Assembly (NCBI RefSeq): GCF_018398315.1
Contig: NZ_JAHBRW010000001.1
Location: forward strand, 740,001 to 804,000
Direction: 5' to 3'
Source: Chelatococcus sp. YT9
GTDB taxonomy: Bacteria; Pseudomonadota; Alphaproteobacteria; Rhizobiales; Beijerinckiaceae
Length of the DNA stretch: 64,000 nt
The stretch's first letter is position 1, and every line of letters starts with the position of its first letter. The translations under genes were made by a program, and so were the position numbers. The notes beneath the pieces are model-generated. The model saw nothing but the letters and a program-made list of their open reading frames with translations. It did not search any database and was not told the origin of the DNA. Shown here one piece after another: positions 54,984 to 64,000 of the stretch.

Positions 54984-56249
54984 GTGACCCAACCGACACG
55001 AGCGGGAGCGCCGCTAATCCTGCCGACAGTGACCAACCATCCGCTCACCGGCCGCGCCATCCTGCAGATCGTGCCGGAGCTGGAGGCAGGCGGCGCAGAA
55101 CGAACGACCGTTGATATCGCGGCCGGCCTCGCCGCCGTGGGAGCTCGCGCCCTCGTTGCGACGGAAGGCGGACGCCTTGTGGGCGAGTTGCAGGCGAAGG
55201 GGGGCGTCTGGATCCCCTTTCCCGCCCGCACCAAGAACCCGCTGGCCATGGCGCTGAACGTCCGCCGGCTCATCCGCATCTGCCTCAACGACGGCGTCGA
55301 GATCCTCCATGCGCGGTCCCGCGCGCCCGCCTGGGTGGCACTCGCGGCTGCCCGCGCGCTCAAGATCCCTCTCGTCACCACCTATCACGGCAGCTACGCC
55401 GGACGCTCGGCCGTCAAGGTCATGTATAATTCCGTGATGGCGCGCGGTGATGTGGTGATCGCCAACTCGATCTATACGGCGGATCTCATCCGCGCCGCCC
55501 ATCCCATCGCCAACGGCCGCATCCGGGTTGTCTACCGCGGCACAGATCTCGCCCAGTATTCGGCCAGCGCGGTACCGCCCGATCGGGTCGAGGCCTTGCG
55601 CAGATCCTGGGGCGTGCCGCCGCACGAGCGCATCGTGCTGCTCGCCGGCCGCCTGACGGGATGGAAGGGCCAGACCGTGCTGATCGCCGGGGCTCGCAAG
55701 CTCCTCGACCGCGGCCTGCGCGACGTCGCCTTCGTGCTTGCCGGTGACCATCAAGGCCGCGACGGCTACGTGCGAGAGCTCGATCAGCAGATCGAGCGAC
55801 TCGGCGTGAAAGGCATCGTCCGCCGTGTGGGGCACTGCGTCGACATGCCGGCAGCGTTTCTCGCCGCCTCCGTCGTCACCGTGCCGTCGACAGAGCCGGA
55901 GGCCTTCGGCCGTGTCGCCGTGGAGGCGCAGGCCATGGGTACCTGCGTTGTCGTGTCCGACCTCGGCGCGGTTCCAGAAACAGTGCTCAGCCCACCCCAG
56001 GTCCCGGCTTCGGAACGCACCGGCTGGCATGTGCCTCCGGGCAATGCCGACGCGCTCGCGGACGCCATCGGAGAGGCACTCGATCTCGGCGCGACGGCCC
56101 TGCAGGGCATGGCCGTGCGCGCTCGCCGTCATGTGGAGCGAAACTTCTCGCTGGAGAGCATGGTCAACGAGACTTTGGACATATATTCAGCGTTAATCGA
56201 GCGCAGACCGCTCGAAACATACGACACATTTGCATCACAGCCCCCATAG
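54984..56249 (+). CDS. Glycosyltransferase family 4
   Basis: GT-B fold glycosyltransferase of 421 residues that likely adds a sugar to a surface polysaccharide or lipid core. N-terminal ILQIVPELEAGGAERTTVDIAAGL, middle VYRGTDLAQY and VLLAGRLTGWKGQTVLI, and the EX7E catalytic section EPEAFGRVAVEAQAMGTCVV are typical. The GTG at 54984 is the proposed start, with AGGAGG 12 bases upstream; an ATG at 54951 is possible. Its 5' end is divergent from the hydrolase gene. Confidence 0.9.
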   Translation: MTQPTRAGAPLILPTVTNHPLTGRAILQIVPELEAGGAERTTVDIAAGLAAVGARALVATEGGRLVGELQAKGGVWIPFPARTKNPLAMALNVRRLIRICLNDGVEILHARSRAPAWVALAAARALKIPLVTTYHGSYAGRSAVKVMYNSVMARGDVVIANSIYTADLIRAAHPIANGRIRVVYRGTDLAQYSASAVPPDRVEALRRSWGVPPHERIVLLAGRLTGWKGQTVLIAGARKLLDRGLRDVAFVLAGDHQGRDGYVRELDQQIERLGVKGIVRRVGHCVDMPAAFLAASVVTVPSTEPEAFGRVAVEAQAMGTCVVVSDLGAVPETVLSPPQVPASERTGWHVPPGNADALADAIGEALDLGATALQGMAVRARRHVERNFSLESMVNETLDIYSALIERRPLETYDTFASQPP

Positions 56250-56432
56250 CCGCTGGACGCAGCCTGGAATCTGTTGACTTTCAGGGCTCTTGTCGTGAAT
56301 GTTATTAGCTCAGCGTATTTTGTTAACCACATACCACCCGTCCTGGTAACTCCACGTGGCGCAGGCGCTTGAGGCAGCCTCGCCCACGCGGGAAACAGGG
56401 CTCAACCAGACGGGCAACAGGAGAGCACTCCC

Positions 56433-56975
56433 ATTCGTAGGCCTATGAGATCCATCGCGGCTCCACAGAAGGAGGGTCCCCGCGCCAATCGAGACATTAG
56501 AGGTGTCCGCGAAGTCCAGCTGATCGACGAAACGGGTCAGAACCGCGGAGTTATGCCGCTCTTCGACGCGCTGCGCGCCGCCGAGGAAGCGGGGCTTGAT
56601 CTCGTCGAGATCGCGCCGAACTCCGTTCCACCAGTCTGCAAGATCCTCGACCACGGCCGCTTCAAGTTCCTCGAACAGAAGAAGGCCGCCGAGGCACGCA
56701 AGAAGCAGAAGACCGTCGAGGTGAAGGAGATCAAGCTCCGCCCCGGCATCGATGACCACGACTATGAGGTCAAGATGAAGGCGGTGAAGCGCTTCTTCGA
56801 GGAAGGCGACAAGGTCAAGATCACGCTCAGGTTCCGCGGCCGCGAGATGGCTCACCAGGATCTCGGCTACAAGCTGCTCGTCAAGGTCAAGGACGAGATG
56901 TCCGAAATCGCCAAGGTCGAGAGCGAACCGCTACTCGAAGGTCGCCAGATGGTGATGGTTCTGGCACCACGTTGA
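56433..56975 (+). CDS. infC: Translation initiation factor IF-3, ATT start codon
   Basis: IF-3 checks start codons and keeps the 30S subunit free. It has 180 residues from ATT at 56433, giving (M)[20 protein letters not shown], which matches the usual alphaproteobacterial N-terminus. AGGAG lies 9 bases before the ATT. An ATG at 56445 would drop four conserved residues. An ATT start is known for infC in other bacteria and allows IF-3 to repress its own translation. The protein includes [24 protein letters not shown] (N-domain) and [19 protein letters not shown] (linker and C-domain). Confidence 0.95.
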   Translation: MRRPMRSIAAPQKEGPRANRDIRGVREVQLIDETGQNRGVMPLFDALRAAEEAGLDLVEIAPNSVPPVCKILDHGRFKFLEQKKAAEARKKQKTVEVKEIKLRPGIDDHDYEVKMKAVKRFFEEGDKVKITLRFRGREMAHQDLGYKLLVKVKDEMSEIAKVESEPLLEGRQMVMVLAPR

Positions 56976-56982
56976 CAGGTGC

Positions 56983-57149
56983 CGAGGCGACCTGTTTGCC
57001 TCGCCGTTTGAACGACCCGCCGTAAGGCGCAAAAGCGCTGGCGGGTCAGTTGCCAAGCGGGCTCGTTTCTGCGATAAGCCCGTCCTTCGTTGGAACCGCC
57101 CGGCCACCAGGGCTGCCGTGGCGGTTCTTTTTGCTCACATGCAATGTGA
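56983..57149 (+). promoter_or_regulatory. Structured leader of rpmI-rplT
   Basis: Four hairpins lie in the 222-base gap: CGAGGC/GCCTCG (56983-57003), GACCCGCC/GGCGGGTC with an inner GCGC-AAAA-GCGC (57014-57047), the terminator-like stem at 57093-57131, and TCACAT-GCA-ATGTGA (57135-57149). The compact folding and position suggest a ribosomal-protein leader that could respond to L20, as rpmI-rplT leaders do in Bacillus and enterics. This is inference from structure and context. Confidence 0.5.
57093..57131 (+). terminator. Intrinsic terminator or attenuator between infC and rpmI
   Basis: A GAACCG/CGGTTC outer stem with a CCAC/GTGG inner stem is followed directly by TTTTT. Located 67 bases before rpmI, it may end infC transcripts or act as an attenuator for rpmI-rplT. 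Confidence 0.65.
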
Positions 57150-57197
57150 CAGCCGGACGGGCGGGCAACTGCCTGGGATGGCTGATGGGAGAGCCAA

Positions 57198-57401
57198 ATG
57201 CCCAAGTTGAAGACGAAATCGGGCGCCAAAAAGCGCTTCAAGATCACTGGGACGGGCAAGGTCGTTGCCGCACAGGCGGGAAAGCGCCACGGCATGATCA
57301 AGCGCACCAAGAAGTTCATCCGTAATCAGCGCGGCACAACCACGCTGTTCGAGGGTGATGCGAGGAACGTGAAGCAGTTCTTCCTCCCCAACAGCCGCTG
57401 A
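57198..57401 (+). CDS. rpmI: 50S ribosomal protein L35
   Basis: Large-subunit protein of 67 residues. The strongly basic start [20 protein letters not shown], then [18 protein letters not shown] and the conserved end VKQFFLPNS are typical. GGGAG precedes the ATG. It is followed by rplT 41 bases downstream. Confidence 0.98.
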   Translation: MPKLKTKSGAKKRFKITGTGKVVAAQAGKRHGMIKRTKKFIRNQRGTTTLFEGDARNVKQFFLPNSR

Positions 57402-57442
57402 GTGCCTTCCCGCAACGTTGAACATTTCCCAGGAGATCGATC

Positions 57443-57805
57443 ATGGCCCGCGTCAAACGCGGCGTGACATCCCACGCCAAGCATAAGAAGGTTTTCAAGG
57501 CTGCCAAGGGTTTCTACGGCCGCCGCAAGAATACGATCCGCACCGCCAAGGCGGCTGTCGATCGCGCGATGCAGTATTCCTACCGCGATCGCAAGAACAA
57601 GAAGCGCACGATCCGCGCGCTCTGGATTCAGCGCATCAATGCGGCTGTTCGCGAGCACGGGCTGACCTACAGCCGATTTATCGATGGCCTCGGCAAGGCA
57701 GGGGTCGAGATGGATCGCAAGGTGCTGTCCGATATCGCCATTCGCGAGCCGGACGCCTTCAAGGCGATCGTCGAGAAGGCGAAGGCCGCGCTTCCCGCGG
57801 CCTGA
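57443..57805 (+). CDS. rplT: 50S ribosomal protein L20
   Basis: Large-subunit assembly protein of 120 residues, often the feedback regulator of its own operon. It starts [17 protein letters not shown], with [13 protein letters not shown] and the C-domain [26 protein letters not shown] lies 7 bases before the ATG. Confidence 0.98.
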   Translation: MARVKRGVTSHAKHKKVFKAAKGFYGRRKNTIRTAKAAVDRAMQYSYRDRKNKKRTIRALWIQRINAAVREHGLTYSRFIDGLGKAGVEMDRKVLSDIAIREPDAFKAIVEKAKAALPAA

Positions 57806-57858
57806 TCGCGAGGGGCGCTTCGACCGCCCTCTCTCGCCATACCGAGGCCTATCACGTT

Positions 57859-57886
57859 CGGCGGCAGCATTGCCGCCGGGCGTTTT
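57859..57886 (+). terminator. Terminator after rplT
   Basis: An 8-bp stem CGGCGGCA/TGCCGCCG with a GCAT loop is followed by GGCGTTTTG. It probably ends rpmI-rplT transcription before pheS. Confidence 0.6.
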
Positions 57887-58030
57887 GTTGCGTCTCGGGC
57901 TTTTTTCGTCCCCGGGCCGCGCCGACTGTCATCGACGTGCCATCGTGCCACCGGCAATTGCTCCAGCAATTGCCCGAGATGCGGGCTTCCGCATCATGAG
58001 GCCGACCGCGTCACGCCGCCGAGGGAAATG

Positions 58031-59113
58031 ATGAGCGACCTGTCCGGGCTCGAAACCACCATTACATCAGCCATTGCGGCCGCCGGAGACGAGGCCACCC
58101 TGGAAGCCGTGCGCATCGCCGCGCTTGGCAAGAAGGGCTCGATTTCCGAGCTCCTGAAGACGCTCGGCGCCATGACGCCGGAGGAGCGGCGGGAGAAGGG
58201 GCCTGTTATCAATGGCCTGCGCGACCGGGTGTCCTCCGCGCTCGCAGCGCGCAAGACCGCGCTGGCCGAGAAGGCCCTGGAGGCGCGGCTTGCCTCCGAG
58301 CGTGTCGACGTCACGCTGCCCGTGCAGGAAGGCCCGGAGACCCGTGGCCGCATCCATCCGATCAGCCAAGTCATGGACGAGCTCACGGCGATCTTCGCGG
58401 ACATGGGCTTCTCCATCGCCGAGGGGCCTGACGTCGAAACCGATTTCTACAATTTCACGGCGCTCAACTTCCCCGTCGGCCATCCCGCACGAGAGATGCA
58501 CGACACCTTCTTCTTCGCGCCGGACGAGACGGGCACCCGCAAGCTCCTGCGCACGCATACGAGCCCCGTTCAGATCCGCACGATGCTGTCGAAGAAGCCG
58601 CCCATCCGCGTGATCTGCCCCGGCCGCACCTATCGCTGCGACAGCGACCAGACCCACACCCCGATGTTCCACCAGGTCGAGGGGCTCGTCATCGACAAGA
58701 CGTCCCATCTCGGCCATCTCAAGTGGATCCTCGAGGAGTTCTGCAAGACCTTCTTCGAGGTCGACAGCGTCAAGATGCGCTTCCGCCCGTCGTTCTTCCC
58801 CTTCACCGAGCCGTCGGCGGAGGTGGATATCCAGTGCTCGCGCAAGGGTGGCGACATCCGCTTCGGCGAGGGCGAGGACTGGCTGGAGATCCTCGGCTGC
58901 GGGATGGTGCACCCGAATGTCATTCGGAACTGCGGCCTCGATCCGGACGAGTACCAGGGCTTCGCCTGGGGCATGGGCATCGACCGCATCGCCATGCTGA
59001 AATACGGCATGCCGGACCTGCGCCCCTTCTTCGAGGCCGACGTGCGCTGGCTAAGCCACTACGGCTTCCGCCCGCTCGACCTGCCGACACTGGCAGGCGG
59101 ACTGTCGACCTGA
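58031..59113 (+). CDS. pheS: Phenylalanine-tRNA ligase alpha subunit
   Basis: Catalytic subunit of the (alpha-beta)2 synthetase that charges tRNA-Phe, 360 residues. N-terminal coiled coil, then [29 protein letters not shown]. Class II motif 1 is [22 protein letters not shown], motif 2 is [26 protein letters not shown], and motif 3 is [17 protein letters not shown]. Two ATGs are adjacent; 58031 has GAGG at the better distance (58028 is the alternative). Confidence 0.97.
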   Translation: MSDLSGLETTITSAIAAAGDEATLEAVRIAALGKKGSISELLKTLGAMTPEERREKGPVINGLRDRVSSALAARKTALAEKALEARLASERVDVTLPVQEGPETRGRIHPISQVMDELTAIFADMGFSIAEGPDVETDFYNFTALNFPVGHPAREMHDTFFFAPDETGTRKLLRTHTSPVQIRTMLSKKPPIRVICPGRTYRCDSDQTHTPMFHQVEGLVIDKTSHLGHLKWILEEFCKTFFEVDSVKMRFRPSFFPFTEPSAEVDIQCSRKGGDIRFGEGEDWLEILGCGMVHPNVIRNCGLDPDEYQGFAWGMGIDRIAMLKYGMPDLRPFFEADVRWLSHYGFRPLDLPTLAGGLST

Positions 59114-59142
59114 GCCTTCGCTGAACGACAATACCCTGTCAT

Positions 59143-59161
59143 GGCCGGGCGTGGCCCGGCC
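59143..59161. repeat. REP-like palindrome between pheS and pheT
   Basis: GGCCGGGC-GTG-GCCCGGCC follows GTCAT, the typical look of rhizobial GTCATGGCCGGGC palindromes. A second hairpin, CACCCTCGGC-TAA-GCCGAGGTG, follows at about 59195-59216 just before pheT. They separate genes that are usually directly adjacent. Confidence 0.5.
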
Positions 59162-59238
59162 CTTCCGATCTCAAAGGCCTGACCTATTGATCGGCACCCT
59201 CGGCTAAGCCGAGGTGACGGGTGAGAGGATGAAAGATT

Positions 59239-61662
59239 ATGAAATTCACGCTCTCCTGGCTGAAGGACCATCTCGACACCGAGGCTGACGCTGATGAGGT
59301 CGCTGCCGTCCTCAACCGCATCGGGCTCGAGGTCGAAGGCATCGAGGACAAGGCCAAGGCGCTTGCGCCTTATGTGATCGCGCGTGTCATCTCGGCGGTC
59401 CAGCATCCCAATGCCGATCGCCTGCGGGTCTGCATGGTCGACACGGGCGACGGCAACCCGATCCAGGTGGTCTGTGGGGCGCCGAATGCCCGCGCGGACA
59501 TGATCTCGGTCTTCGCGCCACCCGGCACCTATATCCCCGGCAAGAACATCACCCTCGGCAAGGGCGTCATCCGTGGCGTCGAGTCGAACGGCATGCTCTG
59601 CTCTGAGGCCGAGCTCGAATTATCCGAGGACCACGATGGCATCATCGACCTGCCCGCTGACGCACCGGTGGGCACCAGCTACGCCACCTGGGCGAAGCTC
59701 GACGATGCCGTGATCGAAATCGCGGTGACACCAAACCGTCCCGACGCGCTCGGCATCGCCGGCATCGCGCGCGATCTCGCGGCGGCGGGGCTGGGGCGCC
59801 TCAATACACCGCCAGTCGCGACCATTCCCGGCGAGGGCTTCTGCCCGGTGGAGGTCTCGCTCGCGTTCGCGGAAGACGATATCCATCTCTCGCCAGCCTT
59901 CGCCCTGCGGCTCGTGCGCGGCGTCAAGAACGGCCCCTCCCCGGAGTGGCTGCAGAAGCGGCTGAAGGCCATAGGCCTGCGCCCCATCAACGCGCTCGTC
60001 GATATCACCAACTACGTCACCTTCGATCGTGGCCGGCCGCTGCACGTGTTCGACGCCGCCAAGGTCAAGGGCGACCTCGTCGTACGGCGCGCTGAGGAGG
60101 GCGAGGAGATCCTCGCGCTCGACGGCAAGACCTACAAGCTCGACCCCAGCATGGTCGTCATCGCTGACGACAACGGCATCGAGTCCCTCGCCGGGATCAT
60201 GGGCGGCGAGGCGTCCGGCTGCGATGAGGCCACGACCGATGTGCTGATCGAGTCGGCGCTGTGGGACGCGCTGAACATCGCGCAGACCGGCCGTAAGCTC
60301 GGCATCATCACCGATGCGCGCTATCGCTTCGAGCGCGGGGTCGATCCCGCCTTCACCCTGCCGGGCATCGAGCTTGCGACGCGGCTCGTTCTTGATCTGT
60401 GCGGCGGCGTGCCAACGGAGGTGACGCTGGCAGGCGCCATACGCGACACCCACGCCCCCATCACGTTTCCCTGGAGCGAGGTGAAGCGCCTCAGCGGGCT
60501 CGACCTGCCACAAGGAGAGATGGAGAAGCACCTCGTCGCGCTGGGCTTCAGCGTCGACAATCAAGGTGACACGGCCCAGGTGGATGCGCCGTCCTGGCGA
60601 CCGGACATCGAGGGGAAGGCGGATCTCGCCGAGGAGATCATCCGCATCGCAGGGCTTGACCGTGTTGCCTCGACGCCCTTCCCGCGCCTCCATGCCGCCG
60701 TCGCCGAGCCAGTGCTGACACTGCTGCAGAAGCGCACCCGGCTTGCCAAGCGCGCGCTCGCGGCGCGTGGGCTCGTGGAAGCGGTCACGTGGTCGTTCAT
60801 CAGCCATGAGGAAGCGACGCTCTTCGGCGGCGGCGACCCACGGCTCGCGCTCGCGAATCCGATCGCCGCAGACCTCTCCGACATGCGCCCCAACCTCATT
60901 CCAGGCCTCGTGAAGGCGCTGCAGCGGAACGCTGACCGCAGCTTCGCCGACGTGGCGCTGTTCGAGGTAGGCCAGGTCTTCGCCTCCGACGAACCGGAAG
61001 GCCAGACCATCACGGCCGTTGCTGTGCGACGTGGCACCGCCCATGCAGCCGGAGTCGGTCGGCGTTGGGACGCCGAGGCAAAGCCCGTCGACGTGTTTGA
61101 CGCGAAGGGCGATGCGTTCGGCCTGCTGACAGCCCTTGGAATCGCGACCGCCGGTGTTCAGGTCGTCTCGGGCGGGCCCGCCTGGTACCATCCCGGCCGC
61201 TCGGCGACGCTGCAATTTGGACCGAAGGCCACCATTGGAGCCTTCGGTGAGCTCCATCCTCGCGTCCTCGCGGCGCTCGATGCCAAGGGTCCGATCGTCG
61301 CCTGCGAGATTACTCTGGATGTGCTGCCCGCGCCCAAAGCGAAACCGACCAAGGTCAAGCCGAAGCTTGCTCTGCCTGAATTCCAGCCCGTGACGCGCGA
61401 CTTTGCCTTCGTCGTGGATTCCAGCGTGGCTGCGGCGGATATCATGCGCGCTGTCCAGGGTGCCGAACGCAACCTGATCACCGACACCTCGGTTTTCGAT
61501 ATCTATGAGGGCGCCGGGGTGGGTGAGGGCAAGAAGTCGGTGGCCGTCGCCATCGTGCTCCAGCCGACAGAGAAGACCTTGACAGATCAGGATATCGAAG
61601 CGGTTTCGGCCAAGGTTGTCGCCGCCGTTGCCAAGAAAACGGGCGCCACGCTACGCGGCTGA
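59239..61662 (+). CDS. pheT: Phenylalanine-tRNA ligase beta subunit
   Basis: Large subunit, 807 residues. The N-terminal tRNA-binding OB domain (about 40-150, [19 protein letters not shown]) comes first. The B3/B4 editing core includes [32 protein letters not shown]5 domains follow ([24 protein letters not shown]), then the inactive synthetase-like domain and the C-terminal FDX-ACB anticodon domain ([22 protein letters not shown]). AGAGGATGAAAG precedes the ATG. Confidence 0.97.
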   Translation: MKFTLSWLKDHLDTEADADEVAAVLNRIGLEVEGIEDKAKALAPYVIARVISAVQHPNADRLRVCMVDTGDGNPIQVVCGAPNARADMISVFAPPGTYIPGKNITLGKGVIRGVESNGMLCSEAELELSEDHDGIIDLPADAPVGTSYATWAKLDDAVIEIAVTPNRPDALGIAGIARDLAAAGLGRLNTPPVATIPGEGFCPVEVSLAFAEDDIHLSPAFALRLVRGVKNGPSPEWLQKRLKAIGLRPINALVDITNYVTFDRGRPLHVFDAAKVKGDLVVRRAEEGEEILALDGKTYKLDPSMVVIADDNGIESLAGIMGGEASGCDEATTDVLIESALWDALNIAQTGRKLGIITDARYRFERGVDPAFTLPGIELATRLVLDLCGGVPTEVTLAGAIRDTHAPITFPWSEVKRLSGLDLPQGEMEKHLVALGFSVDNQGDTAQVDAPSWRPDIEGKADLAEEIIRIAGLDRVASTPFPRLHAAVAEPVLTLLQKRTRLAKRALAARGLVEAVTWSFISHEEATLFGGGDPRLALANPIAADLSDMRPNLIPGLVKALQRNADRSFADVALFEVGQVFASDEPEGQTITAVAVRRGTAHAAGVGRRWDAEAKPVDVFDAKGDAFGLLTALGIATAGVQVVSGGPAWYHPGRSATLQFGPKATIGAFGELHPRVLAALDAKGPIVACEITLDVLPAPKAKPTKVKPKLALPEFQPVTRDFAFVVDSSVAAADIMRAVQGAERNLITDTSVFDIYEGAGVGEGKKSVAVAIVLQPTEKTLTDQDIEAVSAKVVAAVAKKTGATLRG

Positions 61663-61701
61663 TTCCGCCGGCCTTGCCCGACCTGATATTCCCGGAACGA
61701 A

Positions 61702-61726
61702 AAAGGCGGGCCCAAGGCCCGCCTTT
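61702..61726. terminator. Bidirectional intrinsic terminator
   Basis: A perfect 11-bp inverted repeat AAAGGCGGGCC-CAA-GGCCCGCCTTT, A-rich on one side and T-rich on the other, lies between the convergent pheT and DUF1150 genes. It should work in both directions. Confidence 0.85.
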
Positions 61727-61781
61727 GCAATATCGTCGCTCCATATGGCAGTTCACGCCGGAGCGGACGTGCGGACCCCCG

Positions 61782-62051
61782 TCAGTGGACGCTGATGGGC
61801 TCCAGGTTGTGCTCCCAGGCATTGGCAATGGCCGCGTCCCTGGAATCGGTCAGGAGGATGGGCGTGCCATCCGCCCCTAGCAGGGCGAAAAGCTCCAAGC
61901 CCGGCTGAATCTCTGGTGCCTGTGGAAACAGGCGGTTGAATTCCTCGGAGCGCATGGCACGCACATAGGCAACCTTGCCCTCGCCCGCAGCCGCCAGCGC
62001 GTCGCTGTCCTGAACGTCGCCGATAAACTCAAACGCATCACTATTGGTCAT
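61782..62051 (-). CDS. DUF1150 family protein
   Basis: A small alphaproteobacterial protein of 89 residues and unknown function, regularly found next to small heat-shock genes. Typical sequence: KVAYVRAMRSEEFNRLFP, LFALLGADGTPILLTDSRDAAIANAWEHNLEPISVH. AGGAGGGCGCG precedes the ATG at 62051, so the longer frame to 62147 is not used. It lies downstream of hsp20 on the same strand and is probably part of the heat-shock unit. Confidence 0.9.
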   Translation of the reverse strand: MTNSDAFEFIGDVQDSDALAAAGEGKVAYVRAMRSEEFNRLFPQAPEIQPGLELFALLGADGTPILLTDSRDAAIANAWEHNLEPISVH

Positions 62052-62251
62052 CGCGCCCTCCTGGGGCCGTCCTGAGACAGGTTCCTGTCGTAACCAGGAC
62101 ATGCCCGAAGCTATTGATCCAGGGCCGCTTCTTGTCGCTCGTGCCACCTGCCCGAGCGGAACGCGCCCTAGAGTAGCGGTCGTAAACTTGCATTATTCGA
62201 GCCAACATCCCTGCAGGCTGCGCCCAAATCGTTCCCAAAACCTTCACAGCG

Positions 62252-62686
62252 TCATCCACCGTCACGGGAGATGATGTCGATTCGCCGTATCACACGTTCC
62301 GATTCAGGACGCACGAGATCGACCGACAGCAAGCCATTCGATAGATCCGCGCCCATAACCTCCATGCCGTCGGCCAGAAAGAACGTGCGCTGGAACTGTC
62401 GCGCCGCGATCCCGCGATGCAGGAAATGCCTGGTGCGGTCATCCACCTGCCGGCCGCGGATGCAAAGCTGGTTTTCCTCGAGGGTTATCTCGAGCTGGTC
62501 TTGGGTGAAGCCGGCCACCGCCAAGGTAATGCGGAGCTTCTCCGGCTCGTTGTCGCAACGGGGAATGCGCTCGATGTTGTAAGGCGGATAGCCATCCGTC
62601 GCTGCTTTGGCGACACGGTCCAATGCGCGCTCGATCTCGTCAAAGCCGAGCAGAAACGGGGACGACAGAGACGGTACCCTAGACAT
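62252..62686 (-). CDS. Small heat shock protein, Hsp20/IbpA family
   Basis: ATP-independent holdase chaperone of 144 residues. The alpha-crystallin domain spans about 37-130: YNIERIPRCDNEPEKLRITLAVAGF, EITLEENQLCIRGR, FLHRGIAARQFQRTFFLADGMEV and GLLSVDLVRP. The C-terminal IxI-type motif is RRIDI. It is probably induced by heat: a promoter-like sequence and a three-hairpin leader hiding the ribosome binding site lie just upstream. Confidence 0.95.
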   Translation of the reverse strand: MSRVPSLSSPFLLGFDEIERALDRVAKAATDGYPPYNIERIPRCDNEPEKLRITLAVAGFTQDQLEITLEENQLCIRGRQVDDRTRHFLHRGIAARQFQRTFFLADGMEVMGADLSNGLLSVDLVRPESERVIRRIDIISRDGG

Positions 62687-62689
62687 GAG

Positions 62690-62760
62690 CGAAGCCCTTT
62701 GTTGCGAGGCACTTCGTGGTGGAGCCCTTACGGCACTCCCATAATCGGGGAGCTCCCGAT
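62690..62760 (-). ncRNA. ROSE-like RNA thermometer in the hsp20 leader
   Basis: The leader of hsp20 folds into three hairpins on the reverse strand: ATCGGG/CCCGAT (62744-62760), GGAG-T-GCC/GG-G-CTCC (62721-62739) and CGAAGTGCCT/AGGGCTTCG (62690-62716). The last contains the AAGGG ribosome binding site in its 3' arm, with a bulged G opposite, the hallmark layout of ROSE thermometers of rhizobial small heat-shock genes. Folding was done by eye. Confidence 0.6.
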
Positions 62761-62769
62761 CACACGAGC

Positions 62770-62801
62770 GATATGGCGGCTCGCCCGCCGTGGGTCAAGG
62801 G
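62770..62801 (-). promoter_or_regulatory. hsp20 promoter
   Basis: On the reverse strand CCCTTGACC is followed after 17 bases (counted from TTGACC) by CATATC. This fits a sigma70/RpoH-type promoter of alphaproteobacteria (RpoH boxes with CTTG and CCATNT). It would start transcription just ahead of the first leader hairpin. Confidence 0.5.
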
Positions 62802-63243
62802 CTATGCCTTCAACGCATACATAGCTTGCACGTGTGGAAGAATATCAGCCTGCGAAAGGGGCTTTGGTGGCTTTGATGATGGCATTTCGACGTCGAACAG
62901 GAACGGCGCGAGCTCGAATCGGAACGGTGCGCTTGCCCGACCAGGAACGATCAGGCGCTCAGCTCATTGAGGAGTGCGTTGATCGCCGCTCAGCCCGCTT
63001 TGCCCGAGCAGGCGGGTTTTAGAAGCCAGTTATCCACAGAATCGAGGGCATCGAGCCGGTCCTGTCCGCTGGTTGTTATACGTCTTTGTCTCCGCGGTGG
63101 GCGAAGGCTCCCTCACGCTGACCAGAAAACCCTTTCCGAGCGGCCGGTCACGCCTAGCCGCGACGGGGCGCGGCCGTGCCGCGATCCGCCGCGAAGACGG
63201 CGGCAGCTTATCGGTCGGTCGTGAGGGGGGATAAGGAAGGAAG
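62802..63243. other. Intergenic region upstream of hsp20
   Basis: About 440 bases without a supported gene. It holds a hairpin with CCCGC/GCGGG arms followed by TTTT at about 62994-63020 and one exact DnaA-box-like TTATCCACA at 63030-63038. A 62-codon frame from 62834 lacks a ribosome binding site and a recognisable product. Confidence 0.4.
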
Positions 63244-63319
<76 letters not shown>

Positions 63320-63426
63320 ACTGTCTCAAGAAGCACGCTAGGATTGGCTTATCTCAGCCGAATCGAAAGGCTCAAGGCCTTTTCACACTGCGCAGCCCCT
63401 TGGGCAACAGAAGATATGCGAGGCGA

Positions 63427-63502
<76 letters not shown>

Positions 63503-63589
63503 ACTCGTCTCAAGCAGCGCGTTTGGGGACGCCCGCTTCAGGCCGCCAAATCGGCGGCCCGTGTCTATAATCACGTCCTGCGACGTTTC

Positions 63590-63970
63590 TCAAGTCTCTT
63601 CATCGTCGGCGATATCGCCGTCGATCAGATCGCTGACATCGTCGTCGGATTCCTCGTCCTCGGCGAGGAACGTCTCGTCCTCCTCGATGTCATCATCGAG
63701 CTCGATATCGTCGTCAGCCGGCAGGTTCTTGCCGGCCTCGGCCTCGTCTGCCTCGTCAAGAGACACGAGCTCGACTGCCTCGCCAGTGGCGGGCGTATCG
63801 TCCTCTTCCTCGCTCGCGGCCCTGCTCGGGGCCTTGGGCTGAGGCTCAAAAACTGAACGTGGAAACGATTCGCCCGTGAAGGGGGACACAATCGGGTCCT
63901 TGTTCAGATCGTAGAATTTGCGGCCTGTGGTCGGGCAGACGCGCTTGGTGCCGAGTTCCGGTTTCGCCAC
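63590..63970 (-). CDS. TIGR02300 family protein
   Basis: A 126-residue alphaproteobacterial protein of unknown function. The conserved N-terminus MAKPELGTKRVCPTTGRKFYDLNKDPIVSPFTG (one Cys, zinc-ribbon-like but incomplete) is followed by a long, strongly acidic, probably disordered tail rich in Asp and Glu (DDDIELDDDIEEDETF). It is located beside tRNA-Ala, as in many relatives, where aroA is usually its divergent neighbour (outside this window). Confidence 0.93.
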   Translation of the reverse strand: MAKPELGTKRVCPTTGRKFYDLNKDPIVSPFTGESFPRSVFEPQPKAPSRAASEEEDDTPATGEAVELVSLDEADEAEAGKNLPADDDIELDDDIEEDETFLAEDEESDDDVSDLIDGDIADDEET

Positions 63971-64000
63971 GGTATCGCACTCTCGCCGATGGAAAGGAAG

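Noticed and set aside
59620-61257. 545-codon reverse-strand frame inside pheT
   Set aside because: Antisense to a clear synthetase gene, with low-complexity product.
62834-63022. 62-codon plus-strand frame with a GTG start, ending in a hairpin plus TTTT
   Set aside because: No ribosome binding site and no recognisable product. The hairpin alone is not enough support.
63030-63038. Exact DnaA box TTATCCACA as a possible replication origin
   Set aside because: A single box without an AT-rich unwinding region or clustered boxes. Similar words occur by chance, including inside yejF near 31334.

Overview
The window is GC-rich DNA from an alphaproteobacterium, most likely of the order Hyphomicrobiales (Rhizobiales). 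The evidence is a C4-type 5-aminolevulinate synthase, the alphaproteobacterial neighbourhood murA / DUF2948 / hisD / UPF0262 / low-MW phosphatase, a TIGR02300 protein beside tRNA-Ala, the hsp20-DUF1150 pair, and a Caulobacter/rhizobium-style cpa (Tad) pilus locus. A Chelatococcus/Bosea/Methylobacterium-like host is a guess. The layout is mostly chromosomal and ordinary: no phage, transposase, CRISPR array or plasmid gene is visible.

Layout. 1-4 kb: sugar catabolism (partial ribokinase, Gfo/Idh/MocA oxidoreductase, divergent ROK regulator). 4-9 kb: small hypotheticals and an OmpR-type two-component system. 9-15 kb: TerC membrane protein behind a candidate Mn riboswitch, then the phosphatase / UPF0262 / hisD / DUF2948 / murA strand. 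15-24 kb: hemA, tRNA-Thr, a zinc alcohol dehydrogenase, a MerR-like/adenylate cyclase fusion, small membrane proteins, a DUF985 cupin, a hydratase, an AbrB-type membrane protein and an aminotransferase. 24.7-32.5 kb: a yejAABEF-type peptide ABC transporter with two tandem binding proteins. 32.9-36.1 kb: phosphoglucomutase/phosphomannomutase, a methyltransferase and a frameshifted HAD hydrolase. 36.2-48.7 kb: a complete Tad/Flp pilus locus in three transcription units. 48.9-56.2 kb: M17 peptidase, MarR, NlpC/P60, purine nucleoside phosphorylase, broken cytidine deaminase, ThiF/MoeB-like protein, hydrolase, glycosyltransferase. 56.4-61.7 kb: infC, rpmI, rplT, pheS, pheT. 61.8-64 kb: DUF1150, hsp20 with an apparent RNA thermometer, two tRNA-Ala genes and a TIGR02300 protein.

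How the genes work together. The Tad locus encodes the pilin (flp), prepilin peptidase (cpaA), assembly and secretin proteins (cpaB, cpaC, cpaD, tadD), the localisation ATPase (cpaE), the motor ATPase (cpaF), the inner-membrane platform (tadB, tadC) and two TadE-like pseudopilins. CtrA-like boxes lie upstream of three of its promoter regions. The yej operon imports peptide-like compounds. infC starts with ATT and is followed by a strongly folded leader before rpmI-rplT, which points to translational feedback control.

The most notable signals not covered by plain gene calls are: three genes broken by a single net frameshift each (near 1148, 35755 and 52900); a fusion cyclase with all six catalytic positions intact; a 25-residue and a 44-residue membrane peptide with good ribosome binding sites; the hsp20 thermometer; the structured rpmI leader; a perfect palindrome ahead of the response regulator gene; and a 119-bp cloverleaf-like intergenic repeat. 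I did not find a clearly new multi-gene system. The fusion cyclase and the RNA elements are the best candidates for new biology.
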